A DNA stretch of 64,000 bases from Sphingomonas insulae (GCF_010450875.1 NZ_CP048422.1:1109001-1173000); one strand, 5' to 3'. Shown: positions 37,515 through 46,826, counted from the stretch's first letter. Notes: generated from the letters alone by a model not told the origin. Translations and numbers: made by a program.

Positions 37515-38420
37515 TCATCCAGCTGCGACCAGAGACCGACCGGTGTTGTTGCGCATGAGCGCAGTTGAAGCAATGGGCGGGGTTAACCCCGCCCATTGCT
37601 GTTCGAGCCCGGCAGCGAACGCAGCCGGGGTAGCGTAGCCTAGCGACGAGTGCGGCCGCTCGGTGTTGTAGTCGTCGACCCAGCGCGCCAGGATCGAGCG
37701 GGCCTGGCGAACCGTGAAGAATAGCGTCTCGTTGAGCAGCTCGTCGCGCATGCGACCGTTGAAGCTCTCGACGAACCCGTTCTGCGTCGGCTTGCCCGGC
37801 GCGATGTAATGCCACTCGACGCCCGCGTCGCTGGACCAGGCAAGCACCGCGTTCGACGTCAGTTCGGTCCCGTTGTCGCTGACGATCATCTTTGGCCTGC
37901 CACGTTCCGCGATCAGATCGGTCAACTCGCGCACGACCCGCCGGCCCGAAATCGACGTGTCCACCACTGCCCGAAGGCACTCGCGCGTCACGTCGTCGAC
38001 GATGTTGAGCACGCGGAACCGTCGGCCAGTGACGAGCTGGTCGTGCACGAAGTCCAGGCTCCAGCGCTGGTTGGGGAGCGCCAGCACCGGCGCAGGTGCC
38101 CGCGCGCCACCGGCGCGCCTTCGTCCCTTCCGGCGCCTGACCGTCAGCCCTTCCTCACGGTAGAGCCGCTGGGTCTTCTTGCGGTTGATCGTGATGCCGT
38201 CCCGGCGCAGCAGGATGTGCAGCCGTCGATAGCCGAACCGTCGGCGCTGCTGCGCCAGCTCGCGCAGACGCGACCGAAGGTCGCCATCATCTGCCCGGCA
38301 CGAGCGATACCGCATGCTCGTGCGGTCCGCCCCGACGACAGCACACGCCCGCCGCTCGCTCATCCCCAACGTCGCCTGGAGATGCGCAACCGCTTGTCGC
38401 TTCGCGGCGGGCGTCACCAC
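37515..38420 (-). CDS. IS3-family transposase OrfB (DDE integrase domain)
   Basis: 301 residues. An HTH_21-type block ([27 protein letters not shown]) is followed by an rve integrase core: [28 protein letters not shown] (first Asp), [11 protein letters not shown] (second Asp) and [17 protein letters not shown] (Glu), all present. Made mainly as an OrfAB fusion by -1 frameshifting: the A_AAA_AAG heptamer at 38426-38420 lies in frame at the end of orfA. Active transposase expected. Confidence 0.95.
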   Translation of the reverse strand: MVTPAAKRQAVAHLQATLGMSERRACAVVGADRTSMRYRSCRADDGDLRSRLRELAQQRRRFGYRRLHILLRRDGITINRKKTQRLYREEGLTVRRRKGRRRAGGARAPAPVLALPNQRWSLDFVHDQLVTGRRFRVLNIVDDVTRECLRAVVDTSISGRRVVRELTDLIAERGRPKMIVSDNGTELTSNAVLAWSSDAGVEWHYIAPGKPTQNGFVESFNGRMRDELLNETLFFTVRQARSILARWVDDYNTERPHSSLGYATPAAFAAGLEQQWAGLTPPIASTALMRNNTGRSLVAAG

Positions 38421-38680
38421 TTTTTTGACAGCAGGTCTTTCAACCCCGCGTTGTCCAGCATCGTGTCCGCAAGCAGCCGCTTGAGCCGCGCGTTCTCCTC
38501 TTCAAGCGACCTCAGACGCTTCGCGTCAGATACCTCCAGGCCGCCGAACTTCGCCTTCCATGCATAGTAGGTCGCGCTCGACATGCCGTGCTTGCGGCAC
38601 AGTTCCGTCACCACCGCACCCGCCTCGGCCTCCTTCAGGATGCCGATGATCTGCTCTTCCGAAAACTGCTTCCGCTTCAT
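38414..38680 (-). CDS. IS3-family transposase OrfA (helix-turn-helix)
   Basis: 88 residues: [21 protein letters not shown] begins an HTH_Tnp_1 domain ([24 protein letters not shown]), then a leucine-zipper-like helix ([20 protein letters not shown]). It binds the terminal repeats. The last codons, TCA AAA AAG TGG TGA, contain the slippery site for fusion to OrfB, with which it overlaps by seven bases. Confidence 0.95.
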   Translation of the reverse strand: MKRKQFSEEQIIGILKEAEAGAVVTELCRKHGMSSATYYAWKAKFGGLEVSDAKRLRSLEEENARLKRLLADTMLDNAGLKDLLSKKW

Positions 38681-39063
38681 TCCGTCCGTCCCTTCGAGGG
38701 GCCGGTCTCTAGGTCCAGGTGGATGAAGAAACGGGGGTCACGTCATATTCCGCATTTCACCGGAATATATGGCTTCCACCATCTTGGGCATTCGAGCGGT
38801 CGTCCCTTGCTGTCGAACACCTCGTTCAGGTCGAAGAGCAGCGGCATGACATCGTCATGAGGGCTGGAGCTTGTGGCGTCGGACGCAGGGCAGTCCCCGA
38901 TCCGGATGGCGTTAGAATACGTGATGTATCCGGCGAGCGCCTTGGTACCGCCGCGCCGATACGTCGCCGCACTACCCCTCTTGTCCAGCTCGATCATGTG
39001 ACTGCGGTAATGGCATCCCGACGAGGACGCCTCCGCTTGTCTCTTCCATAAAAGAGTGACAGT

Positions 39064-39801
39064 TCATGCCGGGTGCCAAGGGACGTCAGGACGTTGTCGT
39101 CGGATCCCCCCTGAGCATGTGAGCCGGAGAATAGCGAACTCGCTGTCCATCGCGAGGTCCATCGGTCCGCAATTCTTCATACCGGGGCGTTGCAACCGCT
39201 CGTTGGCGGCACGGTCCAGCATCTGTCGTACCGACGTATCCGGAAGGCATAGGTTGAAGTGGTAGGCGCTGGATTCCGGCATTTCACCCGCCCCGCCGCT
39301 CCGGAACACATTCGTCCGCTCGATCTGCCATAAGGCACCACGGATCGGATTGCGTTGACCCTCTACCACGATCTCGTCACCCTCCCCGGCAGTGACGGGA
39401 GCGATGGTGACGGCCTGCGGAGGGGAGGCCGCCATCTCGTCAGCCAGATCATCCGACACCGGGGCGATCCGATCGTTGCCGACGCGTCGTGCTTCCTCGA
39501 TCAGCGTATCGACCCTGCGGTTCATGCATCGCTTCGCCTTGTCGATCTTCGCATGCCCCTGCTTCACGCAGGTGCCCAATATCCTGCACATGATCCGGTC
39601 GATGTTGGCATCGCCGCTTGATGTCTCCACAAGGCAATGCTCCAGGGATCGGTCGGTCCAGCTATAGCTCAGGCGAACCTTGCGCATCTTTCGGCCGGTA
39701 ACGACGATGTCGTCGCCCGACCCGTCCTGCGCAGGCGAGGATGCCGCGACGCATATGGCCACGATCGCCGCGCTCAGGATGCTAAGGTGCGCAGCTCGCA
39801 T
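39064..39801 (-). CDS. Secreted protein with TonB-box-like DIVVTG motif, function unknown
   Basis: 245 residues: signal peptide MRAAHLSILSAAIVAICVAASSPA, then GDDIVVTGRKMRKVRL right after cleavage. This is the same motif that precedes the plug in receptors of this genome, but no plug or barrel follows. The middle holds several cysteines (HCLVET, IMCRILGTCVKQGHAK, KRCMNRR). A second copy, GDEIVVEGQRN, lies at about residue 143, and the C-terminal part has LCLPD, MKNCGPMDLAMD and LTCSGG. It lies 97 bases behind a short TonB-receptor-like gene on the same strand, so the pair may act together. I do not recognise a family. Confidence 0.7.
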   Translation of the reverse strand: MRAAHLSILSAAIVAICVAASSPAQDGSGDDIVVTGRKMRKVRLSYSWTDRSLEHCLVETSSGDANIDRIMCRILGTCVKQGHAKIDKAKRCMNRRVDTLIEEARRVGNDRIAPVSDDLADEMAASPPQAVTIAPVTAGEGDEIVVEGQRNPIRGALWQIERTNVFRSGGAGEMPESSAYHFNLCLPDTSVRQMLDRAANERLQRPGMKNCGPMDLAMDSEFAILRLTCSGGIRRQRPDVPWHPA

Positions 39802-39898
39802 GCGATATCCCCTCGACGACGGTCATGCCGGGCCGGACAGGTGAGCATCGGCGGCGATCGCGATGGCGGTACGCCGGGGCGGCTGCGCATCGGCCATG

Positions 39899-42094
39899 CT
39901 AGAAACGCGCCCTGACGGCGAGCGATACGACCCGTCCGAGTGGATCGAGATAGGCCGGGCGGAAGGCGAACGGCGTATCCCCGTTCCGATCGCGCACGAT
40001 CTGACGGCGACCGAGCACATTCCGGACGCCTGCCGTGACCTGCATCTTTTCCGCCCATGCTTGCGCCAGGAAGCGGTTGCCGGGCAGCGTGAGGTTCGCG
40101 TCGAACACGGCGAGCGATCCGAAGCGCAGGTCGGTTTCCGCGGTGGAGCCGCGAACGCGGGTGCTGCCCTGGATGCGGCCTTCGATCGCCAGCGTCGTGC
40201 CATCGCGCGACACCGATGTCTGGCCCAGCAATCCCACGCGCGGCTGGCCGCCCGCACCGCCGATGGAATCACCGGCCAGCTGATTGAGCGCCGGACCGTC
40301 GCGGCGCAGGATCAACCGGTCCGCAAGCGTGAGCGTCGGCCGCAGATTGAGCGACCATTGTGTCCCTGGTTGCTGCGGCTGTCCGTCAGGCGATGGCTGT
40401 GGCGAGATGTACAGGCCGACACCCATGCTGATTTCCCGCCTGCGCGATCGGTACAGGTTCACCGCGCGCGCATCGATCCCGACCAGCGCACCGGTTGCAT
40501 CACGCGTGAATCGTTCGGGAAACGCTGCTGCCACGACCGGCAGGGCGGCGGCGAACGACGTCAGCGGATGGTGCACGATCGTGTCGACATAGCCGATGTC
40601 GATCGTGGCATTGCCTTTCTGCCAGGGGCGGACGGACAGGGTGGCCGTGCGTCGTTCGCGCCGTTCCGCGCGAAGGTCGGGACTGCCACCGCTGGTCAGG
40701 GTGACCAGTGCGGTGTCGCCCGTCGCATAGTCGAACACCGGCACGCCGGGCGTCCGCGTCGCGATCGACAGCAAGGCAGTGGCGGGAAGCGGCTGCTGGT
40801 CGATGGATATCCCGGCCGACAGGCTGACGATCCGGACCGGGGTCCATTGCAGGCTGCCGTCGACCCGGGGGGCAGGCCCCGATCCGCTCCCTCGTGCCAT
40901 TCCGCCGGTGAGCGTGGCCGTAACGTCGCCGATCGCCGAATGCCGGCTGGCGGTCGTGGCCGCCAGGGGAACGGTCAGCGTCAGGCTGGCATCGCGATTG
41001 TCCTGTCGGACGTCCCGCGATTGGGACGCATCGGCGGATTGAAACACCGCCGTGCCGCGTTCGTACCGATAGCGGACGATGGCTGCGACCTGTAGCGGAC
41101 CCGCCGGCAGTTCGAAAGGCGATCCGTTGATCTGCGCTTCGCCATCGATGCTATGGGATCGCGAGAGACTGTCCTGGCGCGTCGCCCCGGACAGTGCACT
41201 GTCGCTCGACAGGCGGGACGCATTGGCTTGCGCGTTCCACTGCCAGCGGCCGGCCGTGCCGCCGATCATCGCGCCCGCGCGATATCCGGTCGAGCGGGAT
41301 CGCTGCCGATCCGGTTGACCATCGGGCGTGATCGGCATGGTCCCGAGCAGGCCAACGTTGGCTGATCGCCAGGCCGACAGCGACAGGGACGCCGTGCCCG
41401 AAGCGCCGACCGGCAGCGCGGCCATGCCGTTCAGGAATATGTTGTCGCCCGTCGGGATCAAGGAACGCGGCGGTTGCCGGGGGACGGCCACCGGGCCCGG
41501 TGCGGCGTCGCCCTCGATCACGCCGTTTTGCCGCGTGTAGTTTACGTTGAGGGTCAGGCGTCTGCGATCCGCCAGTTTCGCGAATATGCCGTTCGCTTGC
41601 GCATCCATTCCCCTGACGTCGGTCGGCGCGTTCAGCCGCGGTTCGACCTCCGCCGACAGGGATTGCCGCTGGAGCACCAGGTTCACCACCCGCCGGTCGG
41701 GTGCGCTGCCGAAGCGAGGCGCGCTGCGTTCCGCCAGGACCTGCAACTGCTCGATCGCTTCGGGAGGAAGCGTGGTCAGGTCCGCTTCCGACAACATCGG
41801 ACGGCCATTGATGAGGATCAACGGCTCGCGTCCGCCCGGTGCCGTCAGGAGCGGGGTGAGCCGGCGCAGCAGATCGCGGATCGACGTGGCGCCGGTGCCC
41901 TTGAGACGTTCGGCGTCCAGCAGCGCGACCACCGCATTGCTATCGTCCGCGATCGATCGATTGTCGGGTTTCTTGCCGTTGACGATGATCTCGTCATCGC
42001 GAGGAACCGGCGTTTCGGTCGGTCCGCTCGTCTGAATACCGGCAGCGTCAAAAGAGACGACCGCTGCACAAAGATGAATGCCGATAAATAACAA
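39899..42094 (-). CDS. Short TonB-dependent-receptor-like outer-membrane protein
   Basis: 731 residues. Signal-like N-terminus MLFIGIHLCAAVVSFDAAG, then DDEIIVNGKKPDNRS as the TonB-box-like motif. A reduced plug has SIRDLLRRLTPLLTAPGGREPLILINGRPML, LPPEAIEQLQVLAERSAPRFG and DRRVVNLVLQ, followed by a barrel with many alternating strands and a terminal aromatic in VSLAVRARF. The plug is less conserved than in the other receptors here. Such proteins may be atypical receptors or simple outer-membrane channels. The secreted DIVVTG protein follows. An A/T-rich upstream patch (42095-42220) probably holds its promoter. Confidence 0.82.
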   Translation of the reverse strand: MLFIGIHLCAAVVSFDAAGIQTSGPTETPVPRDDEIIVNGKKPDNRSIADDSNAVVALLDAERLKGTGATSIRDLLRRLTPLLTAPGGREPLILINGRPMLSEADLTTLPPEAIEQLQVLAERSAPRFGSAPDRRVVNLVLQRQSLSAEVEPRLNAPTDVRGMDAQANGIFAKLADRRRLTLNVNYTRQNGVIEGDAAPGPVAVPRQPPRSLIPTGDNIFLNGMAALPVGASGTASLSLSAWRSANVGLLGTMPITPDGQPDRQRSRSTGYRAGAMIGGTAGRWQWNAQANASRLSSDSALSGATRQDSLSRSHSIDGEAQINGSPFELPAGPLQVAAIVRYRYERGTAVFQSADASQSRDVRQDNRDASLTLTVPLAATTASRHSAIGDVTATLTGGMARGSGSGPAPRVDGSLQWTPVRIVSLSAGISIDQQPLPATALLSIATRTPGVPVFDYATGDTALVTLTSGGSPDLRAERRERRTATLSVRPWQKGNATIDIGYVDTIVHHPLTSFAAALPVVAAAFPERFTRDATGALVGIDARAVNLYRSRRREISMGVGLYISPQPSPDGQPQQPGTQWSLNLRPTLTLADRLILRRDGPALNQLAGDSIGGAGGQPRVGLLGQTSVSRDGTTLAIEGRIQGSTRVRGSTAETDLRFGSLAVFDANLTLPGNRFLAQAWAEKMQVTAGVRNVLGRRQIVRDRNGDTPFAFRPAYLDPLGRVVSLAVRARF

Positions 42095-42619
42095 TATCTT
42101 GCATCATTCCTATTTATACGAATCATCTTCTAGTAATCTTTGCTTAAATTTGACATCCTGTTTGGAAAGTTGGGAGACAAAATTATAATTGACTGAGCGA
42201 AATGCGACATAATACATGCGGTTAGGTATCAGGACCAACATCTGGCGGCGATCAACGACGCGAGCCGGACTGTCGCGGGTGACGCGTAGCCATCAACGGG
42301 GTCGATCATGCCTGCACCACGCAACGCGCCGGCACTGCATCACGCCGATCGAGAGATGCCAGGCTCTTTAGGCGCGTTCGATCGTTCTGACCGTCATGAA
42401 CCCGCCGCGACATGCGCGTCGCGGAACGAGCGATCCGGAGCGGGCGATGCATTGGTCTGAAAAGCGTTTAAGGGCTGCCGTCATGGAAAGCCGCGCCTGG
42501 ACCTCGCCGCGATATGCGATGCACGATCGGCCATGGCACGGGCAGGGCGGCGGCTGCGATATCGCGCCGGCTGCCGAACCGATGACGGTCGACCGCACGC
42601 TGACGAACTGCATCAGGCG
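42095..42619. other. Divergent intergenic region before crtW
   Basis: 525 bases between the receptor-like gene (minus) and crtW (plus). The first 120 bases are A/T-rich and promoter-like. A 75-codon plus-strand frame at 42396-42623 ends in an ATGA overlap with the crtW start, but its product (MNPPRHARRGTSDPERAMHW...) has no recognisable feature, so I do not call it a gene. Confidence 0.4.
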
Positions 42620-43366
42620 ATGACGCGGGAAGGGGACGGGGCGGCTATCAGTATGTTGCTCGCCGCGGTCATCGGCGTGGCCTGGACGGTCATTCATATC
42701 GGCGCGATCTTCTTCTGGGAATGGCGGCCGTCGACCGCTGCGTTCGCGGTGGTGCTCGTCCTCGTGCAGGCGTGGCTCAGCACCGGTCTGTTCATCGTCG
42801 CGCATGATTGCATGCACGGCTCGTTCGCTCCGGGGCGGCCGCGCCTGAACCGCGTGGTGGGCACGCTCTGCCTCGGTGCGTATGCCGGCCTGTCCTATCG
42901 GGCCCTGTACCCCAAGCATCACGCGCATCATGCCGCGCCCGGCACGGATACGGACCCCGATTTCAACCCGGCGGCCCCCCGCCATCTCGGGTCATGGTTC
43001 CTCCGTTTCTTCCTCGGTTATTATACGCACGCGCAGATCGTCCGGATCACGGTCGCGGCGATCCTCTATCTGCTGCTGGGTGCGTCGCTGCTCAACATCG
43101 TGGTCTTCTGGGCGGTGCCCGCGCTGCTGGCGTTGGGGCAGCTGTTCCTGTTCGGCACCTACCTGCCGCACCGGCATGGCGCGACACCATTCGCTGACGC
43201 CCACAACGCTCGCGGTAACGGCCTGTCGCCGCTGGCATCGCTTGCCACCTGCTTCCACTTCGGCACCTATCACCACGAACATCATCTCAGCCCGGCGACG
43301 CCGTGGTGGCGATTGCCGGGGATGAAGCGATCATCCGAACGCCGGGTCGATCCCGGCCGCGGCTGA
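42620..43366 (+). CDS. crtW: Beta-carotene ketolase, CrtW type
   Basis: 248 residues, a membrane di-iron fatty-acid-desaturase-like enzyme with all three histidine clusters of CrtW: FIVAHDCMHGSFAP, YPKHHAHHAAPGTDTDPDF, and YHHEHHLSPATPWWRLP. It adds 4-keto groups to beta-ionone rings (beta-carotene to canthaxanthin, zeaxanthin to astaxanthin). I chose ATG 42620; an ATG 11 codons further in (SMLLAAVIG) is also possible. No other carotenoid genes are beside it. With blh at 5 kb it shows that this cell makes beta-carotene both for retinal and for ketocarotenoid. The next gene is convergent. Confidence 0.92.
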   Translation: MTREGDGAAISMLLAAVIGVAWTVIHIGAIFFWEWRPSTAAFAVVLVLVQAWLSTGLFIVAHDCMHGSFAPGRPRLNRVVGTLCLGAYAGLSYRALYPKHHAHHAAPGTDTDPDFNPAAPRHLGSWFLRFFLGYYTHAQIVRITVAAILYLLLGASLLNIVVFWAVPALLALGQLFLFGTYLPHRHGATPFADAHNARGNGLSPLASLATCFHFGTYHHEHHLSPATPWWRLPGMKRSSERRVDPGRG

Positions 43367-43474
43367 CCACTCTGAACATAGCCGATAGCCGTGCGGTGAA
43401 GTCCCGTTCATGTTGTTCGCGTTGGGCAAGGCATTACGCCAGCCGCGCTCCGCCCGAAGCACGCCGCGGAACGC

Positions 43475-44690
43475 TCAGCCTGCTTCGCGTGCACGGGTGA
43501 GGGTGATGCGCGTGATCTCCGACGGCACGCCCAGCCTCAGGGCGAAGCCCGGCCACAATCCGGTGCCGTTGCTGACGTAGAGCGTCATGCCGCCGACGTC
43601 GTAGCGCCCGGATACGAACCCCGCGTTGCCGCGTGCGACCAGCCGGTCGAGCCCGACGATCATCCCACCATGCGTATGTCCCGACAGCTGCAGCGCGACG
43701 CCGCGCGCGGCGGCGTCGCGGGCGCGTCGGGGCTGGTGGTCGAGCAGGACGATCGGCGCGTCGGCGGGCGCGCCCCGCAGCGCCAGCGCCAGCTCGGGCG
43801 CCGCTTCGCCTACGCCCGGCGCCGACAGGTCGGTGACGCCGGCGATCACCAGTCGCGCATCATCGCGCGCGATCACCGCATGCGCATTCGGCAGCAGGCG
43901 GAACCCCATATCCGACAACGCTTGCATCCACGCGGCATAGCTGAAGAAATACTCGTGGTTGCCGGGAATGGCATACACGCCGTCCGGGGCACGCAGCCGG
44001 CGCAGCGGCGCCACGTCGTCGCGCCGCATGGCGACCGATCCGTCGATGAAGTCGCCGGTCACGACGATCAGATCGCCGCCGGCGGCGTTCGCCCGTTCGA
44101 CCACCGCCTGCGCCCACCGGGCCGTGAACAGCCGGCTGATGTGGAGGTCGGTCAGCTGGATAATGCGATACCCGTCGAGGGCGGGGGAAGGTCGCGCACG
44201 GCCACCTGCACATCGACCACGGGGGGACCCGCACCGCGTTGCCGACACCGATCGCCGCGGCGACCGCCGCCAGCGCCGCCACGGCGTAGCGAAGCGCTGC
44301 CGGTTCCTGCACCGCCGCCTGCCGGACCAGCATCGTGACGAGCGCGCCGAGATCGAGCGCCAGCTGAAGGACGGCGAGCAGGACGAGCGCACCGAACGCC
44401 CAGTTGAACAGGATGACGATCCCCCGCGGGAATTCGGGCGCGAACACCGACCCGGAGGATAGCCGGCTCCACAGGTGGAATTGCGAGGCGGCGAGCATCG
44501 CCAGCCCGGCCGGTATCTTGATCCAGAGCGGCAGTGGCAGCGGCCATAGCCAGCGGGCCAGCACCACCAGCGCTGGCACGGCAAAGACGAGGTTGAAGAT
44601 GATCGAGGCTCCGGATCGGCGTGCGGGGTCGTCGATAAACGACGCAGGGGTCGCGAATGTCCATAGCATCGCGCAGGGCATTTCCATCAT
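43475..44690 (-). pseudogene. Membrane metallophosphoesterase with two one-base frameshifts
   Basis: The N-terminal frame (from 44690, or from the internal ATG at 44669) encodes four hydrophobic helices, for example IIFNLVFAVPALVVLARWLW and LFNWAFGALVLLAVLQ. It is lost at a six-base C run (complement of 44221-44226). A middle frame then gives VVDVQVAVRDLPP and is lost at a five-base C run (complement of 44183-44187). The third frame holds the catalytic domain: IIQLTDLHISRLF, VVTGDFIDG, AIPGNHEYFFSY and LSGHTHGGMI, the complete metal-binding set. One extra C at each run restores RVPPVVDVQVAVRDLPPALDGYRIIQLTDLH. Probably a YkuE/YaeI-like phosphohydrolase. Two lesions of the same kind make consensus error likely. 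Confidence 0.82.
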
Positions 44691-44716
44691 CGCCCCCGCT
44701 CCCCATCTGATATGGC

Positions 44717-45517
44717 ATGGATGAAGACCTGAACCACCTAGGCCTGATCGATGAGGACGAGATCGCCCTCGATCACGCCGCCCTGGCGCTGGCGCTGCCG
44801 GATCATGCCGGCACCGATCTCACCCCGTATCACGACCTCCTCGACGCTATCGCGACGCGGCTCGATCTTGTCGGCGCCGATGCCGACACACCGGCCGCGC
44901 GTGCCGATGCTCTGGCGACGGTGCTGGCCGGGGAATTCGGGTTCGCCGGCGACGCCGCAACCTACGACGATCCCGCCAACGCGGACCTGATCGGCGTCCT
45001 CGATCGCCGCCGCGGCCTGCCGGTGAGCCTGTCGATCCTGTGGGTCGCGATGGCGCGGCGGCTCGGCTGGAGCGCCGATGTGCTCGACGTTCCCGGCCAC
45101 GTCCTGGTCGTCGTGGGGGAAAAGGCTGCTCCGGTGATCGTCGATCCGTTCGCGGGCGGCGTGCGCGTCGGCGCCGAACGCCTCGCCGCGCTGGTCGAGG
45201 CATCGGCCGGCGCGGGCCGCGCGGTGACACACGTCGCGGCGATGCCCAACCGGGCGGTGCTCGTCCGGCTGCTGCAGAACCAGGCCTCGCGGGCCGAACG
45301 GTCTGGCAGGGGGCGTCGCGCGCTCGACCTCTACGTGCGGATGACGGTGATTGCGCCGGCGTACCCACATGCGTGGTGGGAACGCGCCCGGCTCGAATGC
45401 GTCGACAACCGCAGATCGGCCGCCCGTGCCAGCCTGGGTGCCATGCTGGAGATCACGCGCGACCCGGATATGCGTCGGCGGGTCACCGCGATGCTCGGTG
45501 CGCTGCCAGCCGATTGA
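44717..45517 (+). CDS. SirB1-like transglutaminase-fold/TPR protein
   Basis: 266 residues. The N-terminal part is the SirB1 transglutaminase-like domain: YDDPANADLIGVLDRRRGLPVSLSILWVAMARRLGW, then VLDVPGHVLVVV and VIVDPFAGG. The usual catalytic Cys is not in the place expected of an active transglutaminase. The C-terminus is a TPR-like pair (RAVLVRLLQNQASRAERSGRGRRALDLYVRMTVIAPAYPHAWWERA). Such proteins are widespread with unclear function. Divergent from the metallophosphoesterase, 26 bases between starts. Confidence 0.85.
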   Translation: MDEDLNHLGLIDEDEIALDHAALALALPDHAGTDLTPYHDLLDAIATRLDLVGADADTPAARADALATVLAGEFGFAGDAATYDDPANADLIGVLDRRRGLPVSLSILWVAMARRLGWSADVLDVPGHVLVVVGEKAAPVIVDPFAGGVRVGAERLAALVEASAGAGRAVTHVAAMPNRAVLVRLLQNQASRAERSGRGRRALDLYVRMTVIAPAYPHAWWERARLECVDNRRSAARASLGAMLEITRDPDMRRRVTAMLGALPAD

Positions 45518-45593
45518 TGCGGGGCGTCGCCATGCGCCGGTTGTCCCCGGTCATCCCTGCAGGACTATCATCGCAGGCGGGATGCGTCACCCA

Positions 45594-46826
45594 TCACGCG
45601 GCGTTGCGCGCCTGGAACAGCTGGCGATCCTCGATCAGATATACGACCGCCAGCACCAGGACGCCGATCGCGAGATAGCCGATGGCGAGCGGATAGGTGG
45701 ATCCGTCATAAGCCTGACCGATCATGGAACCGACGATCACGGCGCCGACGCTGGTGATGAAGCCCTGGATCGACGATGCGGTGCCGGCGATATGGCCGAC
45801 CGGCTCCATCGCCATGGCGCCGAAGTTCGATCCGCACAGGCCGATGCAGGTCATGCTGAGCGCCTGGAACAGCATGTACGTCGCCAGCGTCTCCATGCCG
45901 CCGGCGATCACGGCGAGGTGGATCGACGACAGGGCGATGAGGGCGATGAGGGCGGTCTGCGAGATCAGCCGCGTGCCGAGCCGCTCGACCAGCCGGCTGT
46001 TGGCAAAGGACGCGCAGCCCATCGAAAAGGCGCAGACGGCGAAGAGGATGGTGAAGCGTTCGCCGGCGTGGAATTCATCGACGAAGATCTGCTGCGCGGA
46101 GGACACGAACGCGATGATCCCGCCGAAGGTCATCGACGCCGCCACGGCATAGCCGGCGGAGAAGCGGTTGGTCAGCGTCAGCCGATAGGCGCTGCCGAGC
46201 GCCGCGAGCGACAGCGGCGAGCGGCGCTCGACCGGCAGGGATTCGCGCAGGCGGATGCAGGACCAGGCGAGGACGAAGGCCGCAAACCCGGCGAGGGCAT
46301 AGAAGATGAAGCGCCAGGGACCGAACGCCAACAGCACCTGCCCCAGGCTGGGTGCCATGATCGGGACCAGGAAGAAGATCATCTGCGCCACCGACAGCGT
46401 GCGTGCCATCTGGCGACCGGCGTAGCGATCCCGCACGATCGCGACCGCCAGCACGCGGGTCGACGCAGACATCAGCCCCTGGAGGACGCGCGCGCCCAGC
46501 AGCGCAGGAAAGGTTTGCGAACTCGCGGCGAACACGCTGGCGGCGACGAAGCCGGCAAGGGTGACGAGCAGGATCGGCCGGCGACCATAACGGTCCGCCA
46601 GCGGACCATAGACGAGCTGTCCCGCGCCGAACCCCAGCATGTACACGGTGATGATCCACTGCCGGTGGTTCGCCGTCGTGACGGCGAGCTGATGCCCGAT
46701 ATCCGCCAGCGCGGGCAGCATCAGGTCCACGCCCAGCGCGTTGACCGCCATGAGCGCTGCGACGAACGCGACGAATTCCCCGGCGCGCATGGGCGTGCCG
46801 CTTTGCTGATCGGTCATCGCCGCCAT
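45594..46826 (-). CDS. Bcr/CflA-type MFS multidrug exporter
   Basis: 410 residues, twelve membrane helices. The N-terminal half carries VNALGVDLMLPALADIG, YMLGFGAGQLVYGPLADRYGRRPILL (MFS motif A with the Bcr-specific GQLxYGPLxDRxGRRP) and RVLQGLMSASTRVLAVAIVRDRY. These define the drug:H+ antiporter group exporting bicyclomycin, chloramphenicol or peptides. GGAGGA lies upstream of ATG 46826; ATG 46817 is also possible. Monocistronic. Confidence 0.9.
   Translation of the reverse strand: MAAMTDQQSGTPMRAGEFVAFVAALMAVNALGVDLMLPALADIGHQLAVTTANHRQWIITVYMLGFGAGQLVYGPLADRYGRRPILLVTLAGFVAASVFAASSQTFPALLGARVLQGLMSASTRVLAVAIVRDRYAGRQMARTLSVAQMIFFLVPIMAPSLGQVLLAFGPWRFIFYALAGFAAFVLAWSCIRLRESLPVERRSPLSLAALGSAYRLTLTNRFSAGYAVAASMTFGGIIAFVSSAQQIFVDEFHAGERFTILFAVCAFSMGCASFANSRLVERLGTRLISQTALIALIALSSIHLAVIAGGMETLATYMLFQALSMTCIGLCGSNFGAMAMEPVGHIAGTASSIQGFITSVGAVIVGSMIGQAYDGSTYPLAIGYLAIGVLVLAVVYLIEDRQLFQARNAA

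Larger units (their letters stand above)
37497..38745 (-). mobile_element. Intact IS3-family insertion sequence (IS407-like), 1249 bp, TSD TATT
   Basis: Terminal inverted repeats begin TGACGTGACCCC at both ends and stay alike for about 30 bases (left from 37497; right from 38745 inward). A four-base direct repeat TATT flanks them (37493-37496 and 38746-38749), as expected for this group. Inside are orfA and orfB in the -1 arrangement. Both genes look complete, and the target repeat is perfect, so the insertion is recent. It splits a short unknown ORF downstream of the BCCT gene. Confidence 0.95.
37418..38997 (-). pseudogene. Unknown 108-codon ORF interrupted by an IS3-family element
   Basis: Codons 1-84 (38997 to 38746) encode MIELDKRGSAATYRRGGTKA through RPLECPRWWKPYIPVKCGI, then run into the element and stop at its first codon. 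If the element and one TATT copy are removed, the frame continues without a break in the left flank as YYRPTPTRFDNLADQVRNF, ending at a TGA at 37418-37420. The product is not recognised: basic, with several Trp and Cys and no signal peptide. The left flank (37300-37440) is strikingly A/T-rich for this genome, hinting at foreign origin. There is no good ribosome site, so the true start may differ. Confidence 0.6.

Noticed and set aside
42396..42623. Small gene translationally coupled to crtW
   Set aside because: It overlaps the crtW start as ATGA, but the product lacks any recognisable feature or plausible composition.
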